42,868 nucleotides of DNA from Arthrobacter sp. AFG20 (GTDB taxonomy: Bacteria; Actinomycetota; Actinomycetes; Actinomycetales; Micrococcaceae): the NCBI RefSeq assembly GCF_002892795.1, contig NZ_PJMC01000026.1, forward strand, positions 1-42,868, given 5' to 3'. This document shows positions 25,068-33,263 of this stretch, piece by piece. Below the pieces are notes generated by a model that made no database searches, was not told the DNA's origin, and worked only from the letters and a program-made list of their open reading frames with translations. Position 1 is the first letter of the stretch; every line of letters begins with the position of its first letter. The position numbers and the translations under genes were made by a program.

Positions 25068-25940
25068 ATGCCTATAGCTTCCACCCTCGACCTCGTTAGA
25101 GCGGCCCACAGCCGCGGCTACGCCGTCCCTGCAGTGAACATCGTCGATGACCTGTCCATCCGCGCAGTAGTTGCGGCCGCAGAGGCCACTCAATCGCCGG
25201 TGATTCTGCAGACCTCTGTCAAGACGCTCAAAAGCGTCGGCGCTGAATTGCTGTCAGCAATCGTCCACAGTGTTGGGCATTCCGCAACTGTGCCGGTTGC
25301 ACTGCACCTAGACCACTGCCCGGACAGGGCTGTGATCACCGAAGCAATCCGCCACGGATGGAGTTCCGTCCTCTTTGACGCTTCCGACCGTGACCTGGAA
25401 TCCGCGTTGGAAGAAACAGCCCAGGTCGTAGCCGAGGCCCACGCGGAAGGTGTGGCCGTTGAGTCCGAGATAGAAAACATCATCGGCGTCGAGGACGGTG
25501 TCGGCTCCGACGAGGCGGTGCACTCCTACACGATTGCACAATTAGCAGATGCCGCAGCGCAGACGGGTGCTGATATGTTGGCGCCGCAACTGGGCACCGC
25601 TCACGGACTGTACAAGGCGTCCCCGGTGCTGCGGTTCGACCGGGCGAAAGAGCTGCGTGCCCTAACGGACCGGCCTGTCGTACTTCACGGGGGTACTGGC
25701 CTGACGGAGTCGGACTTCAACCAATTTATTGGTGCCGGCGTGTCAAAGATCAACATTTCCACCGCGCTCAAGCTGGCTTACATGCACTCCGCGCGCGCCC
25801 ACCTCGCCGAGGCGGAGCGTAAGGACAAATGGGAACCGATCAAGCTTATCGACGATGTTGCGGAGGCCGTAAAGGTCATGGTTATCGAACACATTGAACT
25901 GTTCGGCAGCAAAGGCAAGGCCCTGGGAGTGGCCGCATGA
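25068..25940 (+). CDS. Class II (zinc) ketose-bisphosphate aldolase
   Basis: A 290-residue aldolase of the fructose-bisphosphate/tagatose-bisphosphate (FbaA, GatY, KbaY) family. ATG 25068 follows GAAAGG. The catalytic Asp and zinc His lie in ALHLDHC, further zinc ligands in ESEIE, GTAHG and VLHGGTGL, and the phosphate loop in KINISTALK. It cleaves a ketose 1-phosphate or bisphosphate to dihydroxyacetone phosphate plus an aldehyde. Its end overlaps the CbbY-like gene by four bases. Together with the FGGY kinase it could process a ketose-1-phosphate. Two different aldolases in one operon suggest either two cleavage steps or two substrates. Confidence 0.9.
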   Translation: MPIASTLDLVRAAHSRGYAVPAVNIVDDLSIRAVVAAAEATQSPVILQTSVKTLKSVGAELLSAIVHSVGHSATVPVALHLDHCPDRAVITEAIRHGWSSVLFDASDRDLESALEETAQVVAEAHAEGVAVESEIENIIGVEDGVGSDEAVHSYTIAQLADAAAQTGADMLAPQLGTAHGLYKASPVLRFDRAKELRALTDRPVVLHGGTGLTESDFNQFIGAGVSKINISTALKLAYMHSARAHLAEAERKDKWEPIKLIDDVAEAVKVMVIEHIELFGSKGKALGVAA

Positions 25941-26731
25941 GCGCAACACGAGCTCTGATCTTCGACTGCGACGGCGTCTTGGCCGACACCGAGCGCGACG
26001 GCCACCTCGTCGCCTTCAACCAGGCGTTTGCCCAGCTCGGCCTCCCGTTCCGCTGGAGCGCCGAAGAATATGCCGGACTGCTGAAAATCGGCGGAGGCAA
26101 GGAAAGGCTCGCCGCCTACCTGGCCGCCCACCCGGAGTTCGACCTCGGTGCCGAGGGGCAGGTGTTGGACGTGATCGCCGCCGTACACAAGCTCAAGAGC
26201 CAGCTGTACGTCGATCTGGTTGAAGGCGGGGCACTGCCCGCCCGTCCCGGGGTGCGCCGCCTCATCACCGAAGCGCTCGACGCCGGTTGGCAGGTCGCAG
26301 TAGCGTCAACGTCCGCTTCCCGCAGCGTGCAAGCGGTCCTGAGCTCTGTCATCGGAGCCAACAACACTAAGCGCGTCAGCGGTGTTTTCGCCGGCGACAT
26401 CGTCAGTGCCAAAAAGCCTGCGCCTGACATCTATCTGCTGGCCCTCCGCGAGTTGGGCCGGTCGACGGACGAAGCCGTCGTCGTTGAGGATTCGGAGGCA
26501 GGCGCGGCCGCCGCAGCACGGGCGGGCCTGCGGCACATCGTCACCCTCAGCCACTTCACCACCAACGATCCGTTCCCACATGCGTCTGCCGTGGTCTCAG
26601 ACCTTGGGGACTACGACGCTCCCGCTCGGTTGGTCAGCGGACAGGATATCCGCAACTCACAGGGTGTCGTTGACCTTTCCGGCATCGAGGCGTTGCTGCC
26701 CCAGCCAAACGAAGCCCTGGCTGCCCGCTGA
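25937..26731 (+). CDS. HAD-family phosphatase, CbbY/beta-phosphoglucomutase-like
   Basis: A 264-residue subfamily-I HAD hydrolase. Start ATG overlaps the aldolase stop (ATGA), so translation is coupled. The catalytic DCDGVLADTERDGHLVAFN closely follows the pattern of CbbY, the xylulose-1,5-bisphosphate phosphatase. The Thr/Ser motif is in VASTSAS, the lysine in SAKKPAPDIY and the acidic motif in VVEDSEAG. It may remove dead-end sugar bisphosphates made by the aldolase or dephosphorylate an intermediate. Substrate assignment is inference from family and context. Confidence 0.85.
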   Translation: MSATRALIFDCDGVLADTERDGHLVAFNQAFAQLGLPFRWSAEEYAGLLKIGGGKERLAAYLAAHPEFDLGAEGQVLDVIAAVHKLKSQLYVDLVEGGALPARPGVRRLITEALDAGWQVAVASTSASRSVQAVLSSVIGANNTKRVSGVFAGDIVSAKKPAPDIYLLALRELGRSTDEAVVVEDSEAGAAAAARAGLRHIVTLSHFTTNDPFPHASAVVSDLGDYDAPARLVSGQDIRNSQGVVDLSGIEALLPQPNEALAAR

Positions 26732-26875
26732 CTTGGGCGGTAGCTGCAGCGGAGAGGGCTAGAACCTCCAACCGGGCAGTAAAAGCATCATCGGAAAGAC
26801 GAATCCGCACAACGTACCAGCCGGGAACCCCGGCAGGGTTCGGTACCACCGGGCCAATATACAGAGGAGCTAGTA

Positions 26876-28399
26876 ATGACTGTTTATGCACAGCCAGGGA
26901 CCGAGGGAGCGAAGGTCACCTTCAAAGACCGCTACGAGAACTGGATCGGCGGCGAGTGGGTGGCCCCGGTCAAGGGCCAGTACTTCGAAAACATCACTCC
27001 CGTGACGGGCAAGGCCTTCTGCGAGGTGGCGCGCGGCACAGCCGAGGACATCGAGCTGGCACTGGATGCCGCGCACAAGATTGCGCCGTCTTGGGGCAAG
27101 ACCTCAGTGGCCGAGCGCGCTGCCATCCTGAACAAGATCGCCGACCGCATCGACGAGAACCTTGAGATGCTCGCCGTTGCCGAATCGTGGGACAACGGCA
27201 AGCCCGTCCGCGAAACCCTGAACGCAGACATCCCGCTCGCGGCGGACCACTTCCGCTACTTCGCCTCCGTCGTCCGCGCTCAGGAAGGGCGCCTGTCCCA
27301 GCTCGACGACGACACCACCGCCTACCACTTCCACGAGCCGCTCGGCGTCGTCGGTCAGATCATCCCCTGGAACTTCCCCATCCTGATGGCCGTCTGGAAG
27401 CTCGCTCCAGCACTCGCCGCCGGCAACGCCGTCGTCCTCAAGCCCGCCGAGCAGACTCCGAGCTCCATCCTGGTCCTGATGGAACTCATCGGTGACCTGC
27501 TGCCCGCCGGCGTGCTGAACGTAGTCAACGGATTCGGCGTGGAGGCCGGCAAACCGCTGGCTTCCAGCCCGCGGATCCGCAAGATCGCCTTCACTGGGGA
27601 GACCACCACGGGCCGGCTGATCAGCCAGTACGCCAGCCAGAACCTCATTCCCGTCACCTTGGAACTCGGTGGCAAGAGCCCGAACATTTTCTTCAACGAC
27701 GTCGCCCAGAACAACGACGCGTTCTACGACAAGGCCCAGGAAGGCTTCGCGCTGTTCGCCTTCAACCAGGGTGAGGTGTGCACCTGCCCGTCCCGTGCGC
27801 TTGTTCAAGAGGACATTTACGACGCCTTCATGGCCGACGCCGTGGCACGGGTGGAGAAGATGGTCCAGGGCAACCCGCTGGACACCGACACGCAGGTCGG
27901 TGCCCAGGCTTCTAACGACCAGCTCGAGAAGATCCTGTCCTACATCGACGTCGGAAAGCAGGAGGGCGCCAAGGTGCTCACCGGCGGCAGCCGGGCGCAG
28001 CTGCCCGGCGACCTGGCCGGCGGTTACTACGTTCAGCCCACAGTCTTCGAAGGCCACAACAAGATGCGGATCTTCCAGGAAGAGATCTTCGGGCCGGTGG
28101 TCTCGGTGGCGAAATTCAGCGACTACAACGACGCCGTGGGCATCGCCAACGACACGCTCTACGGCCTCGGCGCCGGCGTCTGGTCCCGCAACGGCAACGT
28201 CGCGTACCGGGCAGGCCGCGAGATCCAGGCCGGCCGCGTCTGGGTCAATAACTACCACGCGTACCCGGCCGGTGCCGCGTTCGGCGGCTACAAGTCCTCC
28301 GGCATCGGCCGTGAGAACCACGCCATGATGCTGGATCACTACCAGCAGACCAAGAACCTGCTGGTCAGCTACAACGAAAACAAGCTCGGCTTCTTCTAA
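26876..28399 (+). CDS. NAD-dependent aldehyde dehydrogenase, AcoD/ExaC acetaldehyde type
   Basis: A 507-residue aldehyde dehydrogenase of the acetaldehyde dehydrogenase II group. ATG 26876 follows GAGGAGC. Diagnostic features are IIPWNFP, KPAEQTP, LELGGKSPN and the nucleophile in NQGEVCTCPSR, a cysteine context typical of AcoD/ExaC proteins. It oxidises short aldehydes such as acetaldehyde or propanal to acids. The following gene encodes DUF779, the usual partner of this subgroup. It is about 145 bases after the HAD gene, so it may share the HutC-controlled transcript or have its own promoter. It could handle aldehyde released by the DeoC-family enzyme. Confidence 0.93.
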   Translation: MTVYAQPGTEGAKVTFKDRYENWIGGEWVAPVKGQYFENITPVTGKAFCEVARGTAEDIELALDAAHKIAPSWGKTSVAERAAILNKIADRIDENLEMLAVAESWDNGKPVRETLNADIPLAADHFRYFASVVRAQEGRLSQLDDDTTAYHFHEPLGVVGQIIPWNFPILMAVWKLAPALAAGNAVVLKPAEQTPSSILVLMELIGDLLPAGVLNVVNGFGVEAGKPLASSPRIRKIAFTGETTTGRLISQYASQNLIPVTLELGGKSPNIFFNDVAQNNDAFYDKAQEGFALFAFNQGEVCTCPSRALVQEDIYDAFMADAVARVEKMVQGNPLDTDTQVGAQASNDQLEKILSYIDVGKQEGAKVLTGGSRAQLPGDLAGGYYVQPTVFEGHNKMRIFQEEIFGPVVSVAKFSDYNDAVGIANDTLYGLGAGVWSRNGNVAYRAGREIQAGRVWVNNYHAYPAGAAFGGYKSSGIGRENHAMMLDHYQQTKNLLVSYNENKLGFF

Positions 28400-28791
28400 T
28401 GAATGTCGGACTGCAGGCGCGGCCGGTGCGCCCGGGAGAAGATTTCTCCCGGGTCGCACTGACCCCGCAGGCCGTAGAGCTCCTGGACCTTCTGTGGGAG
28501 CGACATGGCCCGCTCATGTTCCACCAGTCCGGCGGCTGCTGCGACGGCTCCGCGCCCATGTGCTACCCGGCGGGGGAATTCCTGACATCGGAGGCCGACA
28601 TGCTCCTCGGGGTCTTCGAGCTGCCCGGGCGCGGGGAGCTCGGATTCTGGATGTCGCAGGAGCAGTTTGCCTACTGGTCCCACACCCACCTATCGGTGGA
28701 TGTGGTTCCCGGCCGCGGGGCCGGATTCTCCCTCGAGGCTCCCGAAGGCAAGCGTTTCCTGCTTCGCAGCGAAATCCTGAATATCCCGTGA
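28399..28791 (+). CDS. DUF779 protein, aldehyde dehydrogenase companion
   Basis: A 130-residue DUF779 protein. Its start overlaps the aldehyde dehydrogenase stop by one base (TAATG). The signature FHQSGGCCDGSAPMC lies at about residues 41-55 and is rich in cysteines that could bind metal or a disulphide. The family is repeatedly found beside AcoD-type aldehyde dehydrogenases but its biochemical role is not settled. No signal peptide is seen, so it should be cytoplasmic. Confidence 0.9.
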   Translation: MNVGLQARPVRPGEDFSRVALTPQAVELLDLLWERHGPLMFHQSGGCCDGSAPMCYPAGEFLTSEADMLLGVFELPGRGELGFWMSQEQFAYWSHTHLSVDVVPGRGAGFSLEAPEGKRFLLRSEILNIP

Positions 28792-29010
28792 CGGATGCCG
28801 CTGCGATAGTGATGGAATCGTTTGGCGGGCACGAGGACAGCGGCCGGTAGCACGGGAGGCGCTCCGACGAGGCCAGTTCATGCGCAATGTCCGAGGCCAG
28901 TACCGGGCCGCGTTTGGATAAGGAGAGCCGCTTAGCGGCCCTGTCAGTATCTGGCGCCGTTGAATGCTGGACCGGCGTATTCCCTGGGGTGACGAGGCGT
29001 GGTGGTAGCG

Positions 29011-29049
29011 CTGCAGGGCGCCACCTCCGATGGAGTTGGTGCCCTGCAG
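29011..29049. other. Long hairpin in the gap after the DUF779 gene
   Basis: CTGCAGGGCGCCA (29011-29023) pairs with TGGTGCCCTGCAG (29037-29049) with one wobble pair, and an inner CTCC/GGAG extends the stem. The 346-base interval 28792-29137 has no gene. The hairpin could be a distal terminator or an extragenic palindrome. Confidence 0.5.
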
Positions 29050-29137
29050 CCATTCATCTGAACTTTGACCGACGTAATGGCTGGCCTGAACCCCGGAACA
29101 GGAGCCCGCCCGGATGACAACAGAGGGCATCAGAAGG

Positions 29138-29460
29138 ATGCACATCGGCGGCCAGGACGGCACTCTCCCGGCGGATAATCCGCCACTACGACAACACGGG
29201 GCTGCTGTCGGCTGCCGTGCGGACCCTACGGGGGCATCCGCGTCTACGCCGAGGATGACTTCGGACACCTGATGGTCATCGAGCAGGTGAAAGAGCATTG
29301 GATTCGCTTAAGGGGATGGCCGAAATCCGGGGCATCCTCACATCCAAGGCGGGTGACGAACCAAGCCAACACGCCTCGATAGCCTGGCGGTGTTCATAAC
29401 GAAAGCCGACGACCAGTCGAAGACGGCATGGAATCTGGCCATGAATTCACCGTCCTTTCC
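29138..29460 (+). pseudogene. Decayed MerR-family regulator gene
   Basis: Pieces of a MerR regulator are readable in changing frames. The start is ATG 29138 (MHIG). Then come RTALSRRIIRHYDNTGLLSAA (helix-turn-helix, about 29154-29216), GGIRVYAEDDFGHLMVIEQVKE (wing and second helix region, about 29230-29295) and LKGMAEIRGILTS (about 29307-29345). A possible C-terminal piece, VFITKADDQSK, lies near 29391. At least three frameshifts separate them, so no functional protein can be made. It was probably once the regulator of a neighbouring gene, now inactive. Confidence 0.8.
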
Positions 29461-29644
29461 GGAGTTCAGTTCTGTCCTGACCAAGCGCACCTGCTGCGCA
29501 ATTGCAGGGCCGTTGTCCACTAGCCTGGTCAGCGCCCAGCGAAGGGGAGTGACAGCCAGTAACGGGTAAAACAGCCACGGACGTGTAGACAAGACTTGGT
29601 CGTCGAAGCAACTCGAGGAGCCCATGGAGGGAGCACCGCGAATC

Positions 29645-30505
29645 ATGGTCGGAAACAGGTCAGGTCATAGCGCTGATAATCCGGGCGAGTCCCGAGCCAG
29701 TCCTCCCGGACGCTTGCGGATAGAGCGCAGTGGAGCCGTCGGTGAGCTTGTCATTGACAACCCCAGCCGCCGCAATGCTCTCTCCAAGGCCATGTGGCGC
29801 CATTTCGGAGCCGCTGTCGAGCAGTTAGACGCCGATAAACAAATCAAGGTAATCGTCGTCCGGGGTGCCGGGACGCACTTCTCTGCGGGCGTCAATTTAC
29901 CTGACCTGCAAGCGGTCATTGGCAACGAGTCGACCAGAAATGGCGGCGACGTTACCGGCGCTGAGGAGGCATTGGCATCAGCTACAAAGCCGACAGTTGC
30001 AGCGATTGACGGCTACTGCGTTGGAGGGGGATGGGAGCTCGCGGGAGCCTGCGATATCAGGATCGCTTCATCCAGGGCATCCATTGGCATTACGGCCGGC
30101 AAGATCGGGATAGTGTATCCAACCTCCGGTATTCGACGTCTGGTGGAGTTGGCAGGGGCGGGACGGGCCAAGTATCTGCTCCTCAGTGGAAACTTGATTT
30201 CCGCTGAGGAAGCTCTCGTGTTCGGTCTCGTATCCAAGGTGGTTGCCCCGGCCCATCTTCACGATCAGGTTCGCGTCCTTGCCGAAAAACTGGCGAACCG
30301 CTCCCAACTCTCGGCCCAAGCCCACAAGGATCTTGTGGACGCGATTGCCTCCGGTGGAACTGAGGTCATTGACCGCAGTGTCTACTGGCAGGACCAGCAG
30401 CGGCAGAGCCCGGATGCCTTAATAGGTATTCGCGCCTTCATTAATAAAGAGCCTCCTGCATTCGAATGGTCTGCCCCCACAGAGAGGTATCGCGGTGCAC
30501 GTTGA
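29645..30505 (+). CDS. Crotonase-family protein lacking the second catalytic glutamate
   Basis: A protein of about 286 residues from the enoyl-CoA hydratase/isomerase superfamily. ATG 29645 follows GGAGGGAG; ATG 29624 after GAGGAG is an alternative giving 293 residues. CoA binding segment GAGTHFSAGVNL and oxyanion segment GYCVGGGWELAGACDI are present. Where true hydratases have the second Glu (PEIKLG), this protein reads TAGKIGIVYP, with Gly. It is therefore more likely an isomerase, decarboxylase or thioesterase-like member. It is a single gene between a decayed regulator and a terminator. Its pathway is unknown. Confidence 0.85.
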   Translation: MVGNRSGHSADNPGESRASPPGRLRIERSGAVGELVIDNPSRRNALSKAMWRHFGAAVEQLDADKQIKVIVVRGAGTHFSAGVNLPDLQAVIGNESTRNGGDVTGAEEALASATKPTVAAIDGYCVGGGWELAGACDIRIASSRASIGITAGKIGIVYPTSGIRRLVELAGAGRAKYLLLSGNLISAEEALVFGLVSKVVAPAHLHDQVRVLAEKLANRSQLSAQAHKDLVDAIASGGTEVIDRSVYWQDQQRQSPDALIGIRAFINKEPPAFEWSAPTERYRGAR

Positions 30506-30574
30506 AAACGGTCCAAGCACTAGCCGCTGACCATCGATCTCGGAACGGGCAGAGCAAACAGAATCTGACCTTGT

Positions 30575-30596
30575 ACCCGGCGGCGTTGTGCCGGGT
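30575..30596 (+). terminator. Terminator after the crotonase gene
   Basis: ACCCGGC (30575-30581) pairs with GCCGGGT (30590-30596) around an eight-base loop and is followed by CCCTTTATT. It lies 70 bases after the crotonase stop. The rest of the 406-base convergent interval 30506-30911 has no gene. Confidence 0.6.
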
Positions 30597-30869
30597 CCCT
30601 TTATTGGGCCCAGGCAGCAGCAACGCACCTCACCTGCCCGAAAATAAGACATTCAAACGTAGCCACCCCCCCGGCAGCTGGGCCGGAAGGAGCGCGAGTC
30701 AGCGGGCGGAACCAGTCCCTGATGGCCGCTGAGCGCAGGTACGAGCATTAGGGCGTGCTCATGGCCCAACCCAGGCACGGATGGATCCTGCAACGGCTAG
30801 CCAGGCTTCATCAACAACCAATCGCCGCAAGCAAACCGTAGACCAGCCGGTGCAAACAAGCTATTAATC

Positions 30870-30901
30870 GGAGGCTGCGCCACCTGCGGGGCGCTGCCTC
30901 C
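30870..30901 (-). terminator. Terminator of the leftward prp-adk operon
   Basis: GGAGGCTGCGCC (30870-30881) pairs with GGCGCTGCCTCC ending at 30901, with one T-T mismatch and a loop of about eight bases. It lies 11 bases after the adenylate kinase stop, at the end of the leftward operon. Confidence 0.6.
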
Positions 30902-30911
30902 CGTGCTCCGC

Positions 30912-31490
30912 TCAGGCTGCCTGCTTCTCCTTGACGGCCAGCATGACGCGGTCGGTGACCTCGCTGATCCGGCCGATGCCGTCTACCTGGGACAGGATGC
31001 CCCGCTCGGCATACTTGGCCACAACCGCTTCGGTCTGCTCGTGGTACAGGTCCAGTCGGTGGCGGATGACGGCCTCGTTGTCGTCGCTGCGGCCGGTTTC
31101 CTCCGCACGGCCCAGAAGCCGGGCGACCAGTTCCTCGTCGTCCGCGGTGAGCTGGAGGACGACATCGAGCTTCTGGTCACGGTTGGCCAGGATCTGATCC
31201 AAGTAGTCAACCTGCGCCGTGGTGCGGGGGTAGCCGTCCAGCAGGAAGCCGTCCTCAACGTCGGCCTCGCTGAGACGGTCGCTGACCATCTTGTTGGTCA
31301 CGGTGTCCGGAACGAAGTCTCCGGCATCCATGTACTCCTTGGCTTCGATACCCAGCGGGGTCTCGCCTGTAACGTTGGCCCGGAAGATGTCGCCGGTGGA
31401 GATCGCAACGACGCCGAGGCGCTCCGAGATGCGTTCCGCCTGCGTACCCTTGCCGGAACCCGGAGGTCCGATAATCAACATTCTGGTCAT
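30912..31490 (-). CDS. adk: Adenylate kinase, paralogue 2, last gene of the prp operon
   Basis: A 192-residue short-lid adenylate kinase (AMP + ATP to 2 ADP). The P-loop GPPGSGKGTQ, STGDIFR, LDGYPRTTAQ and the lid segment GRAEETGRSDDNEAVIRHRL are intact, and the C-terminus (VMLAVKEKQAA) looks like that of a normal family member. It is highly similar to the copy at 11385. It ends the leftward unit behind prpC and a small gene. Propionyl-CoA synthetase makes AMP, so recycling of AMP during growth on propionate is a sensible role. Confidence 0.93.
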   Translation of the reverse strand: MTRMLIIGPPGSGKGTQAERISERLGVVAISTGDIFRANVTGETPLGIEAKEYMDAGDFVPDTVTNKMVSDRLSEADVEDGFLLDGYPRTTAQVDYLDQILANRDQKLDVVLQLTADDEELVARLLGRAEETGRSDDNEAVIRHRLDLYHEQTEAVVAKYAERGILSQVDGIGRISEVTDRVMLAVKEKQAA

Positions 31491-31716
31491 CGTAATAGCC
31501 CTTCGTAGTGACGCTTGGGGTAGATGCGCGTCGTTTGCTTAGTGTTTTCCCGGCAAGCTGCCTGATCAGATCAGAGGTGTTCCTGGGTCGCTTGCCAAAC
31601 GTGGTTGTCTGCTGGGTCCCGCAGGCCTTTTCATGACCAAAGCTGATTGCAGACATGCATCGCTACCGGTCCAGGTCACGAATGCGGCCGGCAGGCCGTC
31701 GGGTGATGTGTTGCCA

Positions 31717-32055
31717 TCAGTCGCTGGCCGCATCGTAAGGGGACCGGTGGTGGAGCTCATAGGTAGCGGCGTAGACCTGATATCCCAACATTTCGCGCGG
31801 GCATGACCCAGCAGCTGAGATCCAAAGTATGGAATTGTCCGACATAACATCCTCGACCGTCCCCGTTCGGACGATCTCACCGTCACGGCGGACTTCCACA
31901 TGCTGCCCTAAAAGGCGCCGCCAGTGTGGCTGCACGTGAAGATCCAAGGCTTTCCTGTCGGTTCCAGTAACGATGAAAAATATTGGCGGATGAAGCGGTG
32001 AGGCGCCGAGAACGTTGCGATAGTTGATGATCCGGGTGATCATCTGGCGCCTCAC
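31717..32055 (-). CDS. Small hypothetical protein between prpC and adk
   Basis: A 112-residue protein of unknown function. GTG 32055 follows GGAG at a five-base spacing; ATG 32043 is an alternative. The middle is a beta-rich stretch (GQHVEVRRDGEIVRTGTVEDV, then ILWIS) resembling small SH3-like barrels, and the C-terminus is TYELHHRSPYDAASD. It lies 27 bases after prpC. Its 5' end is duplicated as a fragment at 11251-11281, before the other adenylate kinase. It may be distantly related to the protein at 10843-11169. Confidence 0.65.
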   Translation of the reverse strand: MRRQMITRIINYRNVLGASPLHPPIFFIVTGTDRKALDLHVQPHWRRLLGQHVEVRRDGEIVRTGTVEDVMSDNSILWISAAGSCPREMLGYQVYAATYELHHRSPYDAASD

Positions 32056-32082
32056 CGCAGCTCCGGGCCGGCATGGCGCCGG

Positions 32083-33225
32083 CTAGAGGGACCGCTGATC
32101 CACCCCGCTGTAGGCGCTCAGAGGGCGGATAAGGGAGTTAGATGCGGCCTGCTCCATGATGTGGGCGGTCCAGCCGGTGATGCGGCTGGCCACGAAGATG
32201 GGGGTGAACATCTGCGTGTCGAAGCCCATGAGGTGGTAGGTGGGCCCGGCCGGGTAGTCGAGGTTCGGTTTGATGCCCTTGGCCTCGTCCATCGCGGCTT
32301 CGAGCCCCTTGTAGAGTCCCAGCAGTTCAGGGCGGCCGTAGTGGGCGATCATCTTGTCCAGGGCAGCCTTCATGGTGGGCACGCGGGAGTCGCCGTGCTT
32401 GTAGACGCGGTGCCCGAAGCCCATGACCTTCTTCTTGTTGGCCAGGGCATCCTCCATCCAGGCCCTGGCGCGTGCCGCAGCGCCCTCCAAGGATTCCTCG
32501 GGCCGGATGCCGATCTCATCGAAGGTGTGCATGACGGCTTCATTGGCGCCTCCATGGAGGGGTCCCTTCAGTGCACCAATGGCAGCAGTCACGGCTGAAT
32601 GAAGATCAGACAAGGTGGAGGTCACCACTCGAGCCGTGAAGGTGGAGGCGTTGAAGGAGTGCTCCGCGTAGAGGATCATCGAGACGTTGAAAGCGTCAAC
32701 CACCTCTTCCGCGGGGTCCTCGCCGAAGGACATCCACAGGAAGTTGGCGGAGTAGCCCAAGTCCTCGCGCGGCTCCACCAGATCCTGGCCACGCCGGCGG
32801 CGCTGGTCGTAAGCCACGACGGCGGGCATGGCTGCGAACAGGTCCACCGCCTTGGCCATGTTGGCCTCGCGGGAGGAATCCTCGGCCAGTTCGTGCCGCG
32901 CGCCCATGACCGAGGCTGCTGTCCTGCAGACGTCCATCGGGTGGGCTGTGACGGGCAGAGCGTCCACCACCTGTTTCACCGCGGGATCCAGGGCGCGACC
33001 TGCCCGCTCCCGCTGGGTAAAGGCGGCCAGTTCCTCAGCGTTGGGCAGCTCTCCGTTCCAGAGCAGGTAGGCGACTTCCTCGAAGCTGCACCGCGCTGCC
33101 AGTTCCTGGACCGGATAGCCCCGGTACAGCAGCGAGTTTGTGTCGGGGTTGACCTTGGATACGGCGGTGTAATCCACCACGACGCCGGCGAGGCCCTTGC
33201 GGACTTCTAGAGTTTGGGTATTCAT
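32083..33225 (-). CDS. prpC: 2-methylcitrate synthase
   Basis: A 380-residue citrate-synthase-family enzyme that condenses propionyl-CoA with oxaloacetate to 2-methylcitrate. Active-site histidines are in GPLHGGANEAV and FGHRVYK, and the catalytic Asp is in the FDTQMFTPIF region. Its length and LLYRGYPVQELA opening match the short bacterial methylcitrate synthases. Context with prpB and prpD settles it against housekeeping citrate synthase. It is the third structural gene of the leftward operon. Confidence 0.93.
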   Translation of the reverse strand: MNTQTLEVRKGLAGVVVDYTAVSKVNPDTNSLLYRGYPVQELAARCSFEEVAYLLWNGELPNAEELAAFTQRERAGRALDPAVKQVVDALPVTAHPMDVCRTAASVMGARHELAEDSSREANMAKAVDLFAAMPAVVAYDQRRRRGQDLVEPREDLGYSANFLWMSFGEDPAEEVVDAFNVSMILYAEHSFNASTFTARVVTSTLSDLHSAVTAAIGALKGPLHGGANEAVMHTFDEIGIRPEESLEGAAARARAWMEDALANKKKVMGFGHRVYKHGDSRVPTMKAALDKMIAHYGRPELLGLYKGLEAAMDEAKGIKPNLDYPAGPTYHLMGFDTQMFTPIFVASRITGWTAHIMEQAASNSLIRPLSAYSGVDQRSL

Positions 33226-33263
33226 GTCTGGTCCTTGTCTTGGCCTGCTGATGTTGAAGTTCC

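Noticed and set aside
27104..28459. A 451-codon open frame on the minus strand
   Set aside because: It is antisense to the AcoD-type dehydrogenase and lacks motifs; a compositional shadow.
29338..29646. A 102-codon open frame on the minus strand
   Set aside because: It overlaps the decayed MerR gene and shows no domain or ribosome site.
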